A stretch of DNA of 64,000 bases from Nereida sp. MMG025 (GTDB lineage Bacteria > Pseudomonadota > Alphaproteobacteria > Rhodobacterales > Rhodobacteraceae): assembly GCF_021654165.1 (NCBI RefSeq), contig NZ_JAKFZN010000001.1, positions 310,001-374,000 on the forward strand, read 5' to 3'. This document shows, piece after piece, positions 19,829-28,689 of this stretch. Within the stretch, counting starts at the first letter, position 1. Each line of letters opens with the position of its first letter. Both the position numbers and the translations under genes were made by a program. The notes under the pieces were generated by a model. The model made no database searches and was not told the DNA's origin. It worked only from the letters and a program-made list of their open reading frames with translations.

Positions 19829-21079
19829 TTATTCAGGCTGCGGGTGTTGTTTGCGCAGCAGCTTTGTCAGGCCCCATATCACCAGCACGATCAGCGGCAT
19901 AGGCAATGGCGACACAAGTTCAGGCACCACTTTGGATGGCGCCCAAGACAGCGCCCAAGCGGCCATCAGCCACCCCCACCCGTTGCGATGCGTGGTGATC
20001 CACGCCACATCAAGCGAGACACGGTTTGCGCCGAACACCTCGGGGCGCAATGCAAAAATGAGCGTCAAAAAGCCAAGAACGATCACCACAAGCGACACAA
20101 ACCGCCCCCAATCCACCGCAACCATCATGATGGATGCCGTCATAACAATCATCGCAACCATCAACACGGCCGCCAGCAACCCGCCAAAGCCCGCGCCGCG
20201 AAAGCCGCCGCGCCGCCAGATGAGCGCCGCCACAAAAGCAAGTGGCGCAACATAGACCAAGGCGCCAAGCACGGGCAGCCACCCGTCGCCGTTCATCTTC
20301 TCAAAAAGAAGGGCCACCCCTTGGGCGCTGTCCTGACCAAAGTAGGTGAAGGCCTTGAAGTCAGGACATTGGGACGCGTCGCTGCCAATCCGTTCAAGGT
20401 AGAGGATGCACATGGCAAGACCTTGGGCAGGCGTGCCGGGTGCCATCAAGGAGGCCAGCAACGCCGCCCCTGCCCCCGCGCCGCCCACAAGCACAGCCAA
20501 CCGCGTGGCACCTGACAGATCCCGCCACGTCAAAGCGGCCAGTGCAGGCAAGAACAAAAGCCAAGCAATCAGCCCTTCATGGACCAACACGATCGGCCCC
20601 GACGCAAGACAGCCAACTGCAAGGAGCTTTTGCGGCACGCGCCCGCCTTGCAATGTAGATGCGGTCATCGCTGCCAAGAGCGGCAGGATCAGGATTTCTT
20701 TGTGGCCCATCTGTTGGGTGACGGAATAGCCGATCAGCATGACCGGGCTCAGGACAAGGGGCCACAGGGCTGGTTCCGTCATCGCCACACGCAAAATACG
20801 CCACATTCTCCATAAAAATACGGCTTGAAGCGGCACCAGAAGGAGCGTCAAAACCGTGGTCATCGGAATGGCGGATAGATCGCTGAGAAAATAAAGGACC
20901 TCGCCACCTAATCCACGGCGGGCGAACCCGTCGACATACTTAATCGCAAAGTCTGTGGTGTAGTAACTTTCGGGATCCCACAATGCCTCGATCAGGATGA
21001 TCAGGCTGAATACGCTGAGAACGCCCCAAAACAGCCCCGCCCATCCAAGAGCGTTCTTAGGGGTCAAGCGGTGGAACAT
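19829..21079 (-). CDS. Polytopic membrane protein of unknown function
   Basis: 416 residues with about ten hydrophobic segments. Loops are short apart from an external stretch after TM1 (DPESYYTTDFAIKYVDGFAR) and another near residues 220-260. The pattern of an acidic/aromatic loop after the first helix recalls GT-C-type or wzy-like proteins, but no catalytic motif is secure. It lies between two tRNA-Ser genes in opposite orientation, with no neighbour on its own strand within the tRNA pair. Confidence 0.6.
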   Translation of the reverse strand: MFHRLTPKNALGWAGLFWGVLSVFSLIILIEALWDPESYYTTDFAIKYVDGFARRGLGGEVLYFLSDLSAIPMTTVLTLLLVPLQAVFLWRMWRILRVAMTEPALWPLVLSPVMLIGYSVTQQMGHKEILILPLLAAMTASTLQGGRVPQKLLAVGCLASGPIVLVHEGLIAWLLFLPALAALTWRDLSGATRLAVLVGGAGAGAALLASLMAPGTPAQGLAMCILYLERIGSDASQCPDFKAFTYFGQDSAQGVALLFEKMNGDGWLPVLGALVYVAPLAFVAALIWRRGGFRGAGFGGLLAAVLMVAMIVMTASIMMVAVDWGRFVSLVVIVLGFLTLIFALRPEVFGANRVSLDVAWITTHRNGWGWLMAAWALSWAPSKVVPELVSPLPMPLIVLVIWGLTKLLRKQHPQPE

Positions 21080-21184
21080 CTGGGGCGTCTTTCCATTAAT
21101 CAGGTTATTCTGACTAGCACAGGGTCTAGGGTGTTGTCACACCCGCAGCGCGCCGCCCTGACGCAATAAAATGGTCGGAAAAAA

Positions 21185-21274
21185 TGGCGGAGCGACAGGG
21201 ATTCGAACCCTGGAGACGGTCTCCCGCCTACACACTTTCCAGGCGTGCGCCTTCGACCACTCGGCCACCGCTCC
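21185..21274 (-). tRNA. tRNA-Ser (anticodon GGA)
   Basis: A 90-nt class II tRNA on the minus strand. The 5' strand GGAGCGG pairs with TCGCTCC, then discriminator G and encoded CCA (complement at 21185-21187). The anticodon loop CTGGAAA gives GGA. The variable arm is long and the T-arm GGTTCGAATCC is intact. Confidence 0.95.
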
Positions 21275-21321
21275 GTTAAAAAGCGCAATACCTGCAAAGA
21301 TGGTCTGGGTTCAAGAGCGAA

Positions 21322-21687
21322 TTAGCGATGCGCCCGCGCCGCCCAAAGAAACAGAGCCCCAAGGATCACTTCAGTGACCGCTGCCAGCAAAATGTTCGCG
21401 TGCGCGGTGCCTGTCAGAAAATCGTAAATGCCTGTTGCTGCCACACCCAACCATACAAACGCCGTGGCCGCCGCGAAGCGCGATGGAAACGGACCCGGCG
21501 GCATTGGTGCCACCAAGAGCAAAACAACGCCAAGTCCGATGATGGCTGGCGACAAACGCCGCGCGCCAAATCCCATGCCGTCACTGACGTCGACATAAAC
21601 AGCAAGATAGGCGTCTGGCGCGATCAACAGCAAAAGCCCCAACGCCACAGCAAACACACCTGACACCGTCAAAAGCGCACGAAACAT
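21322..21687 (-). CDS. Small membrane protein (DUF4345-like)
   Basis: 121 residues with four hydrophobic segments: MFRALLTVSGVFAVALGLLL, a second with IIGLGVVLLLVAP, a third around AAATAFVWLGVAA and a fourth, LLAAVTEVILGALFLWAA. The fold pattern resembles DUF4345-type proteins, but the assignment is weak. It starts 1 bp after the AlaX-type gene ends and is probably the last gene of the minus-strand block. Confidence 0.55.
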   Translation of the reverse strand: MFRALLTVSGVFAVALGLLLLIAPDAYLAVYVDVSDGMGFGARRLSPAIIGLGVVLLLVAPMPPGPFPSRFAAATAFVWLGVAATGIYDFLTGTAHANILLAAVTEVILGALFLWAARAHR

Positions 21688-22416
21688 CTATGCCTCCAGA
21701 TGGACATAAACGCGGCGGTTGATCTTGCCCTTCTTTTCAATCTTTCCAAGACGGATGGCACCAATCTCGCCCGTGCGTTCCACATGGGTGCCACCGCAGG
21801 GCTGCAGATCAATTTGGGTGGCTTGGTCGCCGATGCGCACAAGGCGCACCACCCCCGCGCCTTTGGGGGGCTGCACGGACATGGTTTTGACCAGCGCGGG
21901 ATTTTCCTCAAGCTCGCGTTCGGTGATCCATGCATCCGTGACGTAGTGATCAGCTTCGATCAGCGCTTTCAACGCCGTCTCTATTGCAGCTTTGTCTTCT
22001 GGTGGCTCTGGCATGGCAAAGTCCAACCGTCCCTTGTCGGCTCCGATCGCGCCGCCTGTGACGGGCAAAGGGATGACCACCGATAAAAGATGCAAAAGCG
22101 TGTGGACCCGCATGTGACGATGGCGGCGGTCCCAATGGATTTCCTGGGTGATCTGGCCCCCGACAGGTGGCAGTGCCACAGGTTCGGCGGGAATAAGGAT
22201 CAACCCGCCCGACCCTTTGACACAGGTGGCAATTTCCATACTGGCCTGACCGCCTTGGGCCTGCCAGCGAATGACCCCACTGTCCCCCGGTTGGCCGCCA
22301 CCTGTGGCATAGAAATTGGTTTGATCGACAACGATTCCGCCCTCTTCGGTATGGGCAACCACCTTGCCTGTGGCGTCACGCAAATAAGCATCGGTCAGAA
22401 AAAGCGGTTCGGTCAT
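21688..22416 (-). CDS. AlaX-type alanyl-tRNA editing domain protein
   Basis: 242 residues: a short N-terminal part with TNFYATGGGQPGDSG, then the editing/SAD domain with zinc ligands HTLLH and C..H in QPCGGTHVE. Freestanding AlaX proteins hydrolyse Ser- or Gly-tRNA(Ala). ATGGGQPGD, as in AlaRS and the long AlaX forms, suggests the AlaX-M class. It overlaps the MscS-type gene by 4 bp. Confidence 0.85.
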   Translation of the reverse strand: MTEPLFLTDAYLRDATGKVVAHTEEGGIVVDQTNFYATGGGQPGDSGVIRWQAQGGQASMEIATCVKGSGGLILIPAEPVALPPVGGQITQEIHWDRRHRHMRVHTLLHLLSVVIPLPVTGGAIGADKGRLDFAMPEPPEDKAAIETALKALIEADHYVTDAWITERELEENPALVKTMSVQPPKGAGVVRLVRIGDQATQIDLQPCGGTHVERTGEIGAIRLGKIEKKGKINRRVYVHLEA

Positions 22417-24731
22417 GTATCACCTTGCGGATTCAACGTTTCGGGATTGCGCAGCCAGACATCGCGTTGTGCGAATGGAATTTCAATCCCCTCTTCGGCA
22501 AAGCGTTGGGCGATCGTGTGGTTCATCTCGGATTTGACGCTCAGAACCCAATTCACGTCCCGCAGGATACCGCGGATTTCGAAATCCATACTGTCGGCCC
22601 CGAACCCCTGAAATACCACCGCAGGCGCAGGATTCAGCAAGACCATGGGATGGCTGGTCACGATATCCATCAGGATCTTTTCAACCTTCTTGGTGTCGGT
22701 GCCATAAGCTACGCCAACAGGGACAATCACGCGGCCAACGGTATTGCCGCGCGTGTAATTTGTCACAGTGCCGCTGACCAAATCCGCGTTGGGCACAATG
22801 ACGTCCGTGCGATCAAATGTTTCGATGCGGGTCGACCGCACCGAGATGTCACGCACATATCCCATCTGACCGCCCACTTCGATCCAGTCACCTTCACTGA
22901 TGGGACGTTCGATCAGCAAAATAATGCCCGAAACAAAGTTCGACACGATGTTTTGCAGACCAAAACCGATCCCCACGGATAGCGCACCAGCAACAATGGC
23001 CAGCCCGCTTAGATCAATCCCCGCGGTGGTAATCGCAATAAGCGCCGCAAGGAATATTCCGACATAGCCAACCCCGCTGGTGATTGCGTTCTGGCCACCT
23101 TTGTCGATCTGGGTTTTGGGAAGCACGTTGGTTTTGAGCGTCCCCTGAAACAAACGCGTCAGCGTGTAGCCCACCACAAAAACAATCGCGAAGGTTAGGA
23201 AATTCGTTGGCGAAATCCGCGTTTCACCGAATTGGAACCCTTGTCGGAACTGCGTCCAAAGTTCCGTCAAATCGGCAAGCCGTGCACCCCAGATCAGCGC
23301 AAAAAGCGGCAGCGACAAGATCACCAGACCAAAGCCGATCAGAATGGGGATAAGCGCATCGGACGGTTTGCGCGTCACAAGGGTATAGATACCCCCCACA
23401 ACCTGTTGCGCGATCCACAGCATCGCCATGAGCCCCAAGCTGTAGGCCGTGGGATAGACCAGCGCGACGGCGGCCGCCATATAGCCGATCGCAGCAAGCA
23501 CCGGCCCCGCAATCGCGGCAAAGGTCAGCGCAGTGGCCAACAGGCTCCACACTCTGCCCTTCAGGCGCGGTGCTTCATCGCTTTCGTCGCCGTCCGAAAC
23601 GATCTGTCCGCGCAAAAGCCGGGCAAACAGAAAAAATAGAACGCTGAGGCCAAGGATGACAGGAAACTGCAGCACAGCCAGCGTTGCATCACTCCACCCT
23701 TCAAAACTGCCAAAAGAGGAAATCAGATAGGGAACGCACAACACCCCGCCAATCCAACTGAACACACGGCGTCCCATTGTCCGGTCATCAGGCGACATTT
23801 GTGCCAGGCCATTGCCGTCATCAACCTTGGGAAACATGCGGTTGCCAAGCCAGCGGGCCACAAAGACAAACACCCCGATCACGGGCAAAGCATCCACCAG
23901 GATATAGCCGCGCAGCCCCACCAGATCCGTTGCAAGCAACGCACGAGACAAGGCCACCAGCCCCAAAATGGGCAAAAGCATTTGGCCCAGGGAAATCACA
24001 AAACTGGCCAACCCGTAGCCGCGGGCGATAAAACGGTTGGCCAGTTGCTCCATCCAGAACCGCCCCCGCAGCAACAGGATCAGCGCCAACGCCAGATAGA
24101 ACAGGATTTCGGGTGTTTTGCTGGCCACTTCGGTCAAACGCGTGCGGTTGCCGAGGGCTGAGGTCACTTCGGCGCCCATCCGTTCCGTTGTGCGGATCAC
24201 GGCACGTGACGCGGTGGCCCAATTGCTTGGGTCAAGCGGGCTGGCGCCTGACGAAAAAAGCGCCTCGGCTTGACGTTCGCGGATGACCTGATCGATTTCA
24301 GAGATCAACCCATCGGCTTGGGTATTGGCCTGTTCGGCCGCAATCACGGGCGCGCGCAACGTATTGAGCTGTGTGTTCAAGGCCTCGCGGCGGTCGGCGA
24401 TATCTTCGCTTTCGGTCTCGCCTTCTTCGGGCGGGGGGCCCAACACATCCAGCTGATCGCGGACGTTATCAATGCGCGCCGCGTTTTCGGTCTGCGCTTC
24501 TACAAATTGCGCCCTCCACGTGGCCAATTCCGTGCGCATGGCCTCTAAAAGGCTGGTCGCGCGATCTTGTTCCAGCGCGCCTTCGACCTCTGCTGCGAAG
24601 TTGCGAAAGGCCGTGTAATCCTCTGCTGCAAGCGCCACATCAGACGACGGCGTGGTTTGCGCCAGCGCCCCTGTGGCAGACGCACATGCAATCCACAGCG
24701 CCAGCCAGAGTGCCTGAAAAACGGGTGCCAT
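22413..24731 (-). CDS. Large MscS-family mechanosensitive channel with DUF3772 N-terminal region
   Basis: About 772 residues from ATG 24731, chosen because it gives a signal peptide (MAPVFQALWLALWIACASAT, cleavage near ALAQ) and starts 5 bp after cysK. An upstream in-frame ATG would overlap cysK. The periplasmic coiled N-terminal region (~25-190) is followed by about ten membrane helices. The MscS core follows, with VGIGFGLQNIVSNFVSGIIL (pore helix), ISEGDWIEVGG and a cytoplasmic beta/vestibule domain. It probably releases osmolytes at hypo-osmotic shock. Confidence 0.9.
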   Translation of the reverse strand: MAPVFQALWLALWIACASATGALAQTTPSSDVALAAEDYTAFRNFAAEVEGALEQDRATSLLEAMRTELATWRAQFVEAQTENAARIDNVRDQLDVLGPPPEEGETESEDIADRREALNTQLNTLRAPVIAAEQANTQADGLISEIDQVIRERQAEALFSSGASPLDPSNWATASRAVIRTTERMGAEVTSALGNRTRLTEVASKTPEILFYLALALILLLRGRFWMEQLANRFIARGYGLASFVISLGQMLLPILGLVALSRALLATDLVGLRGYILVDALPVIGVFVFVARWLGNRMFPKVDDGNGLAQMSPDDRTMGRRVFSWIGGVLCVPYLISSFGSFEGWSDATLAVLQFPVILGLSVLFFLFARLLRGQIVSDGDESDEAPRLKGRVWSLLATALTFAAIAGPVLAAIGYMAAAVALVYPTAYSLGLMAMLWIAQQVVGGIYTLVTRKPSDALIPILIGFGLVILSLPLFALIWGARLADLTELWTQFRQGFQFGETRISPTNFLTFAIVFVVGYTLTRLFQGTLKTNVLPKTQIDKGGQNAITSGVGYVGIFLAALIAITTAGIDLSGLAIVAGALSVGIGFGLQNIVSNFVSGIILLIERPISEGDWIEVGGQMGYVRDISVRSTRIETFDRTDVIVPNADLVSGTVTNYTRGNTVGRVIVPVGVAYGTDTKKVEKILMDIVTSHPMVLLNPAPAVVFQGFGADSMDFEIRGILRDVNWVLSVKSEMNHTIAQRFAEEGIEIPFAQRDVWLRNPETLNPQGDT

Positions 24732-24735
24732 CCCC

Positions 24736-25770
24736 TTAAACGTTTTCAAAGACCGTCGGGATCGCGCGTGGGGCACGGTCCAGCCAATCAGGGACTGGCA
24801 GGTCTTTTGAACGCAAAAACTCGGGGTTGAACAATTTGGACTGATACCGCGTGCCGTAATCACACAAAATCGTCACGATCGTATGACCCGGCCCCATTTG
24901 CTTGGCCATATGCATCGCCCCTGCGATGTTCACGCCGCTGGAGCCGCCCAAGACAAGCCCTTCGTCGCGAAGCAGATCAAAGACAATCGGCACAGCTTCG
25001 CTATCGGGGATCTGAAAGGCCATATCGGGGGTGAACCCTTCAAGGTTCGCAGTAATGCGCCCCTGCCCGATCCCTTCTGTGATGCTGCTGCCTTCGGATT
25101 TCAGCTCACCATCGGTGTAAAAACTATAAAGCGCAGCCCCCATGGGATCGGCCAAACCAATTTTGACACCTTTGGGCTGCAACGCCATCCCGACGCCCGC
25201 CATTGTGCCACCAGAGCCAACGGCGCAGATAAATCCATCAACCTTACCGCCTGTCTGTTCCCAAATCTCAGGCCCTGTGGTTTCGATATGGGCTTGGCGG
25301 TTGGCGGTATTGTCGAACTGGTTGGCCCAAATTGCGCCATTCGGCTCTGTCTGGGCCAGCGCATTTGCCAAACGTTCGGAATAGCGCACGTAATTGTTTG
25401 GGTTTTTATAGGGCGCGGCGGGCACTTGCACCAATTCGGCCCCCGCCAAACGCAGCATGTCTTTCTTTTCTTCTGACTGGGTCTCGGGGATCACGATGAC
25501 CGTTTTGAACCCCATTGAGGCCCCGACCAACGCAAGTCCGATGCCCGTATTGCCCGCGGTCCCCTCAACAATCGTGCCACCCGGTTTCAATGCCCCCGAG
25601 GCCACGGCCTGTTTGATGATATAAAGCGCCGCGCGGTCCTTGACCGATTGACCGGGATTGAGAAATTCGGCCTTGCCCAGAATTTCACAGCCCGTTTCAT
25701 CACTGGCTTTGTTCAGGCGGATCAGAGGGGTGTTGCCAACAGCATCGGCGAGGTCTTTTGCAATACGCAT
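24736..25770 (-). CDS. cysK: Cysteine synthase A (O-acetylserine sulfhydrylase)
   Basis: 344 residues from ATG 25770, preceded by AAGGA eight bases upstream. The PLP lysine is in NPGQSVKDRAALYI, the phosphate loop is GTAGNTGIG, and VGSGGTMAG and GGSSGVN are conserved. It makes cysteine from O-acetylserine and sulfide. It lies directly downstream of trgA-trgB, as in the tellurite-resistance locus of Rhodobacter sphaeroides, where cysK contributes to resistance. Cystathionine beta-synthase-type activity cannot be excluded from sequence alone. Confidence 0.9.
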   Translation of the reverse strand: MRIAKDLADAVGNTPLIRLNKASDETGCEILGKAEFLNPGQSVKDRAALYIIKQAVASGALKPGGTIVEGTAGNTGIGLALVGASMGFKTVIVIPETQSEEKKDMLRLAGAELVQVPAAPYKNPNNYVRYSERLANALAQTEPNGAIWANQFDNTANRQAHIETTGPEIWEQTGGKVDGFICAVGSGGTMAGVGMALQPKGVKIGLADPMGAALYSFYTDGELKSEGSSITEGIGQGRITANLEGFTPDMAFQIPDSEAVPIVFDLLRDEGLVLGGSSGVNIAGAMHMAKQMGPGHTIVTILCDYGTRYQSKLFNPEFLRSKDLPVPDWLDRAPRAIPTVFENV

Positions 25771-25822
25771 TGGGCGCGTCCTTTTATCGTTGCACCAGAT
25801 GTAGGACAGGGTTTGCCTAACC

Positions 25823-26926
25823 TCAATACGTTGCTTGCAAACGCGCGCGGTGACGGGCCAGCCAAAGGGCACAGGTCATCAGCGGCACATTGGTCAGACG
25901 CATGGCATCGGCATGGGCAATCAATTCTTCGGCAGGCATCAAAAGCGAGCGGATGTCTTCGGCTTCGCTGGCCTCTCCGCCAATGCCTGTGATGCCATCT
26001 GGCAAATCGCACAGACCGACATAGCAATAGAAAAACTCGGTCGAACAGCCGGGGCTCGGGTATGCTTCTGCCACAGGCTCCAACCGCGTGATGGACAGGC
26101 CCGCCTCTTCGTGGGCTTCGCGCAATGCAGCCTGCTGCGGTGTCTCAAAGGCATCGACACGGCCAGCAATCGGTTCAATGGACCACGGCGCGTCCGAGCC
26201 GCGCAGAAACGGGCCGATGCGAAATTGTTCCACCAGCATGACGCGGTCGCGCATGGGGTCATATGGCAAAACGATTGCTGCGTCGGTGCCCACAAATCCC
26301 GCGCGTGTGACCACCTGACTGCGCCCGCCGCCATAGGTTTCGAACGCCAGATCCACCTCGCGCAGGGCAAAGAAGTTTGAATAGGGATAGCGGCTTGCAT
26401 GCAGCGTCACGTCATCTGACCGAAACGCACTGCCCGTGGGCAGTGATTGCGCCGCTTTGGCGCGCACAGTGGCAGATGCCCTGACGCGGATCATCTCGAA
26501 CCGCGCGGCCACTTCCTCGGCGGTCAGTTGGCCGTAATAGGCCATCACTTCACGGGCGGCCGCATATGTCAGCGCCCCGAAACGCGCCTGCCAATCACCG
26601 AGCGACCACGGCGCTCCCTTGGGCCAACGCCCCTGCTGCGGCACGTAAAGCCGCGCACCGCCCACATCGACCAGATCATAGGCAAAGCCACCTTCATAAA
26701 AATCCAGCCGATCTTGATCGGCTTGCGTCAACCCATCGATCAACAGAGCCTCAGCACATGCGCCATCCTGCGCCACACACATCGGAAAAGGCGCATCCTG
26801 CACCCAGTGAACCGCATAGCCATGAAGTGTGGTTGGCGTCAGCCGCAGGTGCGCGGTGTCACCCACAACGATTTCAAGAAGCGTGTGGTCGCGCAACGTG
26901 CCATAAACGATCAGCGGTCTAGTCAA
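25823..26926 (-). CDS. trgB: TrgB-type fusion: gamma-glutamylcyclotransferase-like domain + Nudix ADP-ribose pyrophosphatase
   Basis: About 367 residues. The N-terminal GGCT-like domain starts with LIVYGTLRDHTLL, and an AYDLVDVGG region follows. The C-terminal Nudix domain has a full canonical box (G-x5-E-x7-REAHEEAGL). R. sphaeroides TrgB has been linked to the ADP-ribose pyrophosphatase group. I favour TTG at 26926, which overlaps the trgA stop by 8 bp and puts YGTL at the usual distance. An in-frame ATG at 26971 would overlap trgA by 53 bp. Confidence 0.85.
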   Translation of the reverse strand: MTRPLIVYGTLRDHTLLEIVVGDTAHLRLTPTTLHGYAVHWVQDAPFPMCVAQDGACAEALLIDGLTQADQDRLDFYEGGFAYDLVDVGGARLYVPQQGRWPKGAPWSLGDWQARFGALTYAAAREVMAYYGQLTAEEVAARFEMIRVRASATVRAKAAQSLPTGSAFRSDDVTLHASRYPYSNFFALREVDLAFETYGGGRSQVVTRAGFVGTDAAIVLPYDPMRDRVMLVEQFRIGPFLRGSDAPWSIEPIAGRVDAFETPQQAALREAHEEAGLSITRLEPVAEAYPSPGCSTEFFYCYVGLCDLPDGITGIGGEASEAEDIRSLLMPAEELIAHADAMRLTNVPLMTCALWLARHRARLQATY

Positions 26927-27359
26927 AGCGTCGCGATGCCCAAGTTGCGGCCAGACCTGCTCCCATTCCAACGATGATAATCGTCGTCACAACCAAAGCG
27001 CTTCCCATGATCTGGCCGTCTTTCAAAGCGATCTCAAAGACGCCCACGACCGCTTGCATGGCGTCGTCATATTGTTTGCGCAGCGACAGTTCGACCATTT
27101 TGATCGTGGAATGGGCCAGCATCGCCCAGAAAACCCAAGCCGCGGCCCCCGTCAAACCATGGGCAAATGCCGCGACATAGGTATCGCGGGCGCGGCTGCC
27201 GATAACGGTCCATCCAACCAGCAGGCCCAAGCCCGCGTTGATCAGCTGAAACCGCGGGTGCGGCGGGTCCTCGACCATCAAGGGCTGGATCAGGTCCGAA
27301 ACATACCACGCCATCGCGGCAAGGATGACGGCGGCAACTAAACGTGCGGCGGTTGGCAT
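26919..27359 (-). CDS. trgA: TrgA family membrane protein
   Basis: 146 residues from ATG 27359 (GGGAGAG upstream); an ATG eight codons earlier is possible. Four hydrophobic segments alternate with short loops (PTAARLVAAVILAAMAWYVS; FQLINAGLGLLVGWTVIGSR; HGLTGAAAWVFWAM; VVTTIIIVGMGAGLAA). It matches the small TrgA protein named for tellurite resistance in R. sphaeroides. Biochemical function unknown. It heads trgA-trgB-cysK-mscS. Confidence 0.82.
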   Translation of the reverse strand: MPTAARLVAAVILAAMAWYVSDLIQPLMVEDPPHPRFQLINAGLGLLVGWTVIGSRARDTYVAAFAHGLTGAAAWVFWAMLAHSTIKMVELSLRKQYDDAMQAVVGVFEIALKDGQIMGSALVVTTIIIVGMGAGLAATWASRRFD

Positions 27360-27402
27360 TCGGGCTGCTCTCCCTATGTGCAAGGGCGCGTTCCCCTATG
27401 TA

Positions 27403-28611
27403 TCAGACAGGCCGCGCCACTGTTATTTGCGTTACGTCACAGTTTTTACTGGAAAAGGTCGCAGCGCAAGAGGTCAAGTAAAAGTTCCACATGCGGCGGA
27501 AACGATCATCAAACCCCATCGGCTTGATCGTGTCCCACTGCGCATTGAAGTCATCAAACCAACGGCGCAACGTGATGGAATAGCTTTCGCCGAATTCAAC
27601 CGACTTCGCTACATCAAGACCCGCTTTTTCCACCTCTTGCTTGAGGATAGAGGGTGCGGGCAGCATTCCGCCGGGGAAGATGTATTTCTGGATAAAATCG
27701 GGACCGCGTTTATAGACAGGCCAACGCGCATCTTTGACAGTGATGATCTGCAAGGTCGCCTGCTTGCCCGGCTTCAGGCACTTCTTGAGCGTTTCGAAAT
27801 AGACAGGCCAATATTTTTCGCCGACGGCTTCAAACATCTCGATGCTTGCAACGCCGTCATACTGCCCCTTTTCGTCGCGGTAGTCTTGCAACTTGAAGGT
27901 CACCATATCGGAAAGTCCAGCCTTTTCAATGCGATCCACGGCATAGTTAAACTGCTCTTGGCTGATCGTTAATCCTGTCACCTTGATCCCACGTTCGCGG
28001 GCCGCATATTCGGCAAACCCACCCCAACCACAGCCAATCTCCAGCAGGTGGTCGCCTGCAACCGCGCCCATTTCGTCGATAAGTTGCGCGTACTTCTGTT
28101 CTTGGGCTTTTTCGGTGCTTTCCTGACCCGTTTTGAACAGGGCCGATGAATAGGTCATCGTGTCATCCAACCAAGCGGCGTAAAAATCATTGCCAAGGTC
28201 GTAGTGATAGCTGATGTTTTTCTTGGCCTGCGCCTTTGAATTTGACTGCCACCAAAAGCGCAGCTTTTCGTACATCCGGACCAGGGCCTGCCCTGCAAAT
28301 CCATCGTAGATTTCATCATTGTCGTCGTGGATCAGATCCATAAAGGCCTGCAAATCGGGGGTCGACCACCACTCGTCAAGATAGGCATCGCAAAAGCCCA
28401 GATCGCCTTCGCGGATCAGGCGGCCGAAGATGTCATCGTTGTGGATGTCCAGTTCTGCCACAAAACCGGGCGCCTTGCCTGTTGCGCGAAACCGGCGACC
28501 ATCTGGCAAAACCATGTCCAGTTGGCCGCGGTTCATGTTTTGCGCCATGGCAAAGACTTGGGTGAAATAGCGGGGCAGATTGTCTTGCCCCTGCGTCGTG
28601 GTCAGGATCAT
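27403..28611 (-). CDS. Cyclopropane-fatty-acyl-phospholipid synthase family methyltransferase
   Basis: 402 residues. The SAM-binding motif is LLEIGCGWGGFAEYAA; the substrate side has SYHYDLGNDFYAAWLD, MTYSSALF and the late FIQKYIFPGGMLPS-like stretch. These enzymes methylenate unsaturated acyl chains of membrane phospholipids. In R. sphaeroides a cfaS gene lies beside the photolyase gene and belongs to the singlet-oxygen response. Here the photolyase gene is likewise directly upstream. Related methyltransferases make other modified lipids, so exact chemistry is open. Confidence 0.88.
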   Translation of the reverse strand: MILTTTQGQDNLPRYFTQVFAMAQNMNRGQLDMVLPDGRRFRATGKAPGFVAELDIHNDDIFGRLIREGDLGFCDAYLDEWWSTPDLQAFMDLIHDDNDEIYDGFAGQALVRMYEKLRFWWQSNSKAQAKKNISYHYDLGNDFYAAWLDDTMTYSSALFKTGQESTEKAQEQKYAQLIDEMGAVAGDHLLEIGCGWGGFAEYAARERGIKVTGLTISQEQFNYAVDRIEKAGLSDMVTFKLQDYRDEKGQYDGVASIEMFEAVGEKYWPVYFETLKKCLKPGKQATLQIITVKDARWPVYKRGPDFIQKYIFPGGMLPAPSILKQEVEKAGLDVAKSVEFGESYSITLRRWFDDFNAQWDTIKPMGFDDRFRRMWNFYLTSCAATFSSKNCDVTQITVARPV

Positions 28612-28651
28612 AAATCGCTACCTGTTTGGGAGTGTGGTATTTTAGTGTTAC

Positions 28652-28682
28652 GCCCCTTGTGACGCGGATAGGCGTCAGGGGC
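28652..28682 (-). promoter_or_regulatory. Intercistronic hairpin between photolyase and cfa-type genes
   Basis: GCCCC-ttg-TGACGC (28652-28665) pairs with GCGTCA-GGGGC (28672-28682) around a six-base loop. There is no T run on the minus side, so it is not a standard terminator. It may stabilise, attenuate or process the phr-cfa transcript, or overlap a promoter. Confidence 0.45.
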
Positions 28683-28689
28683 AAGCCTT

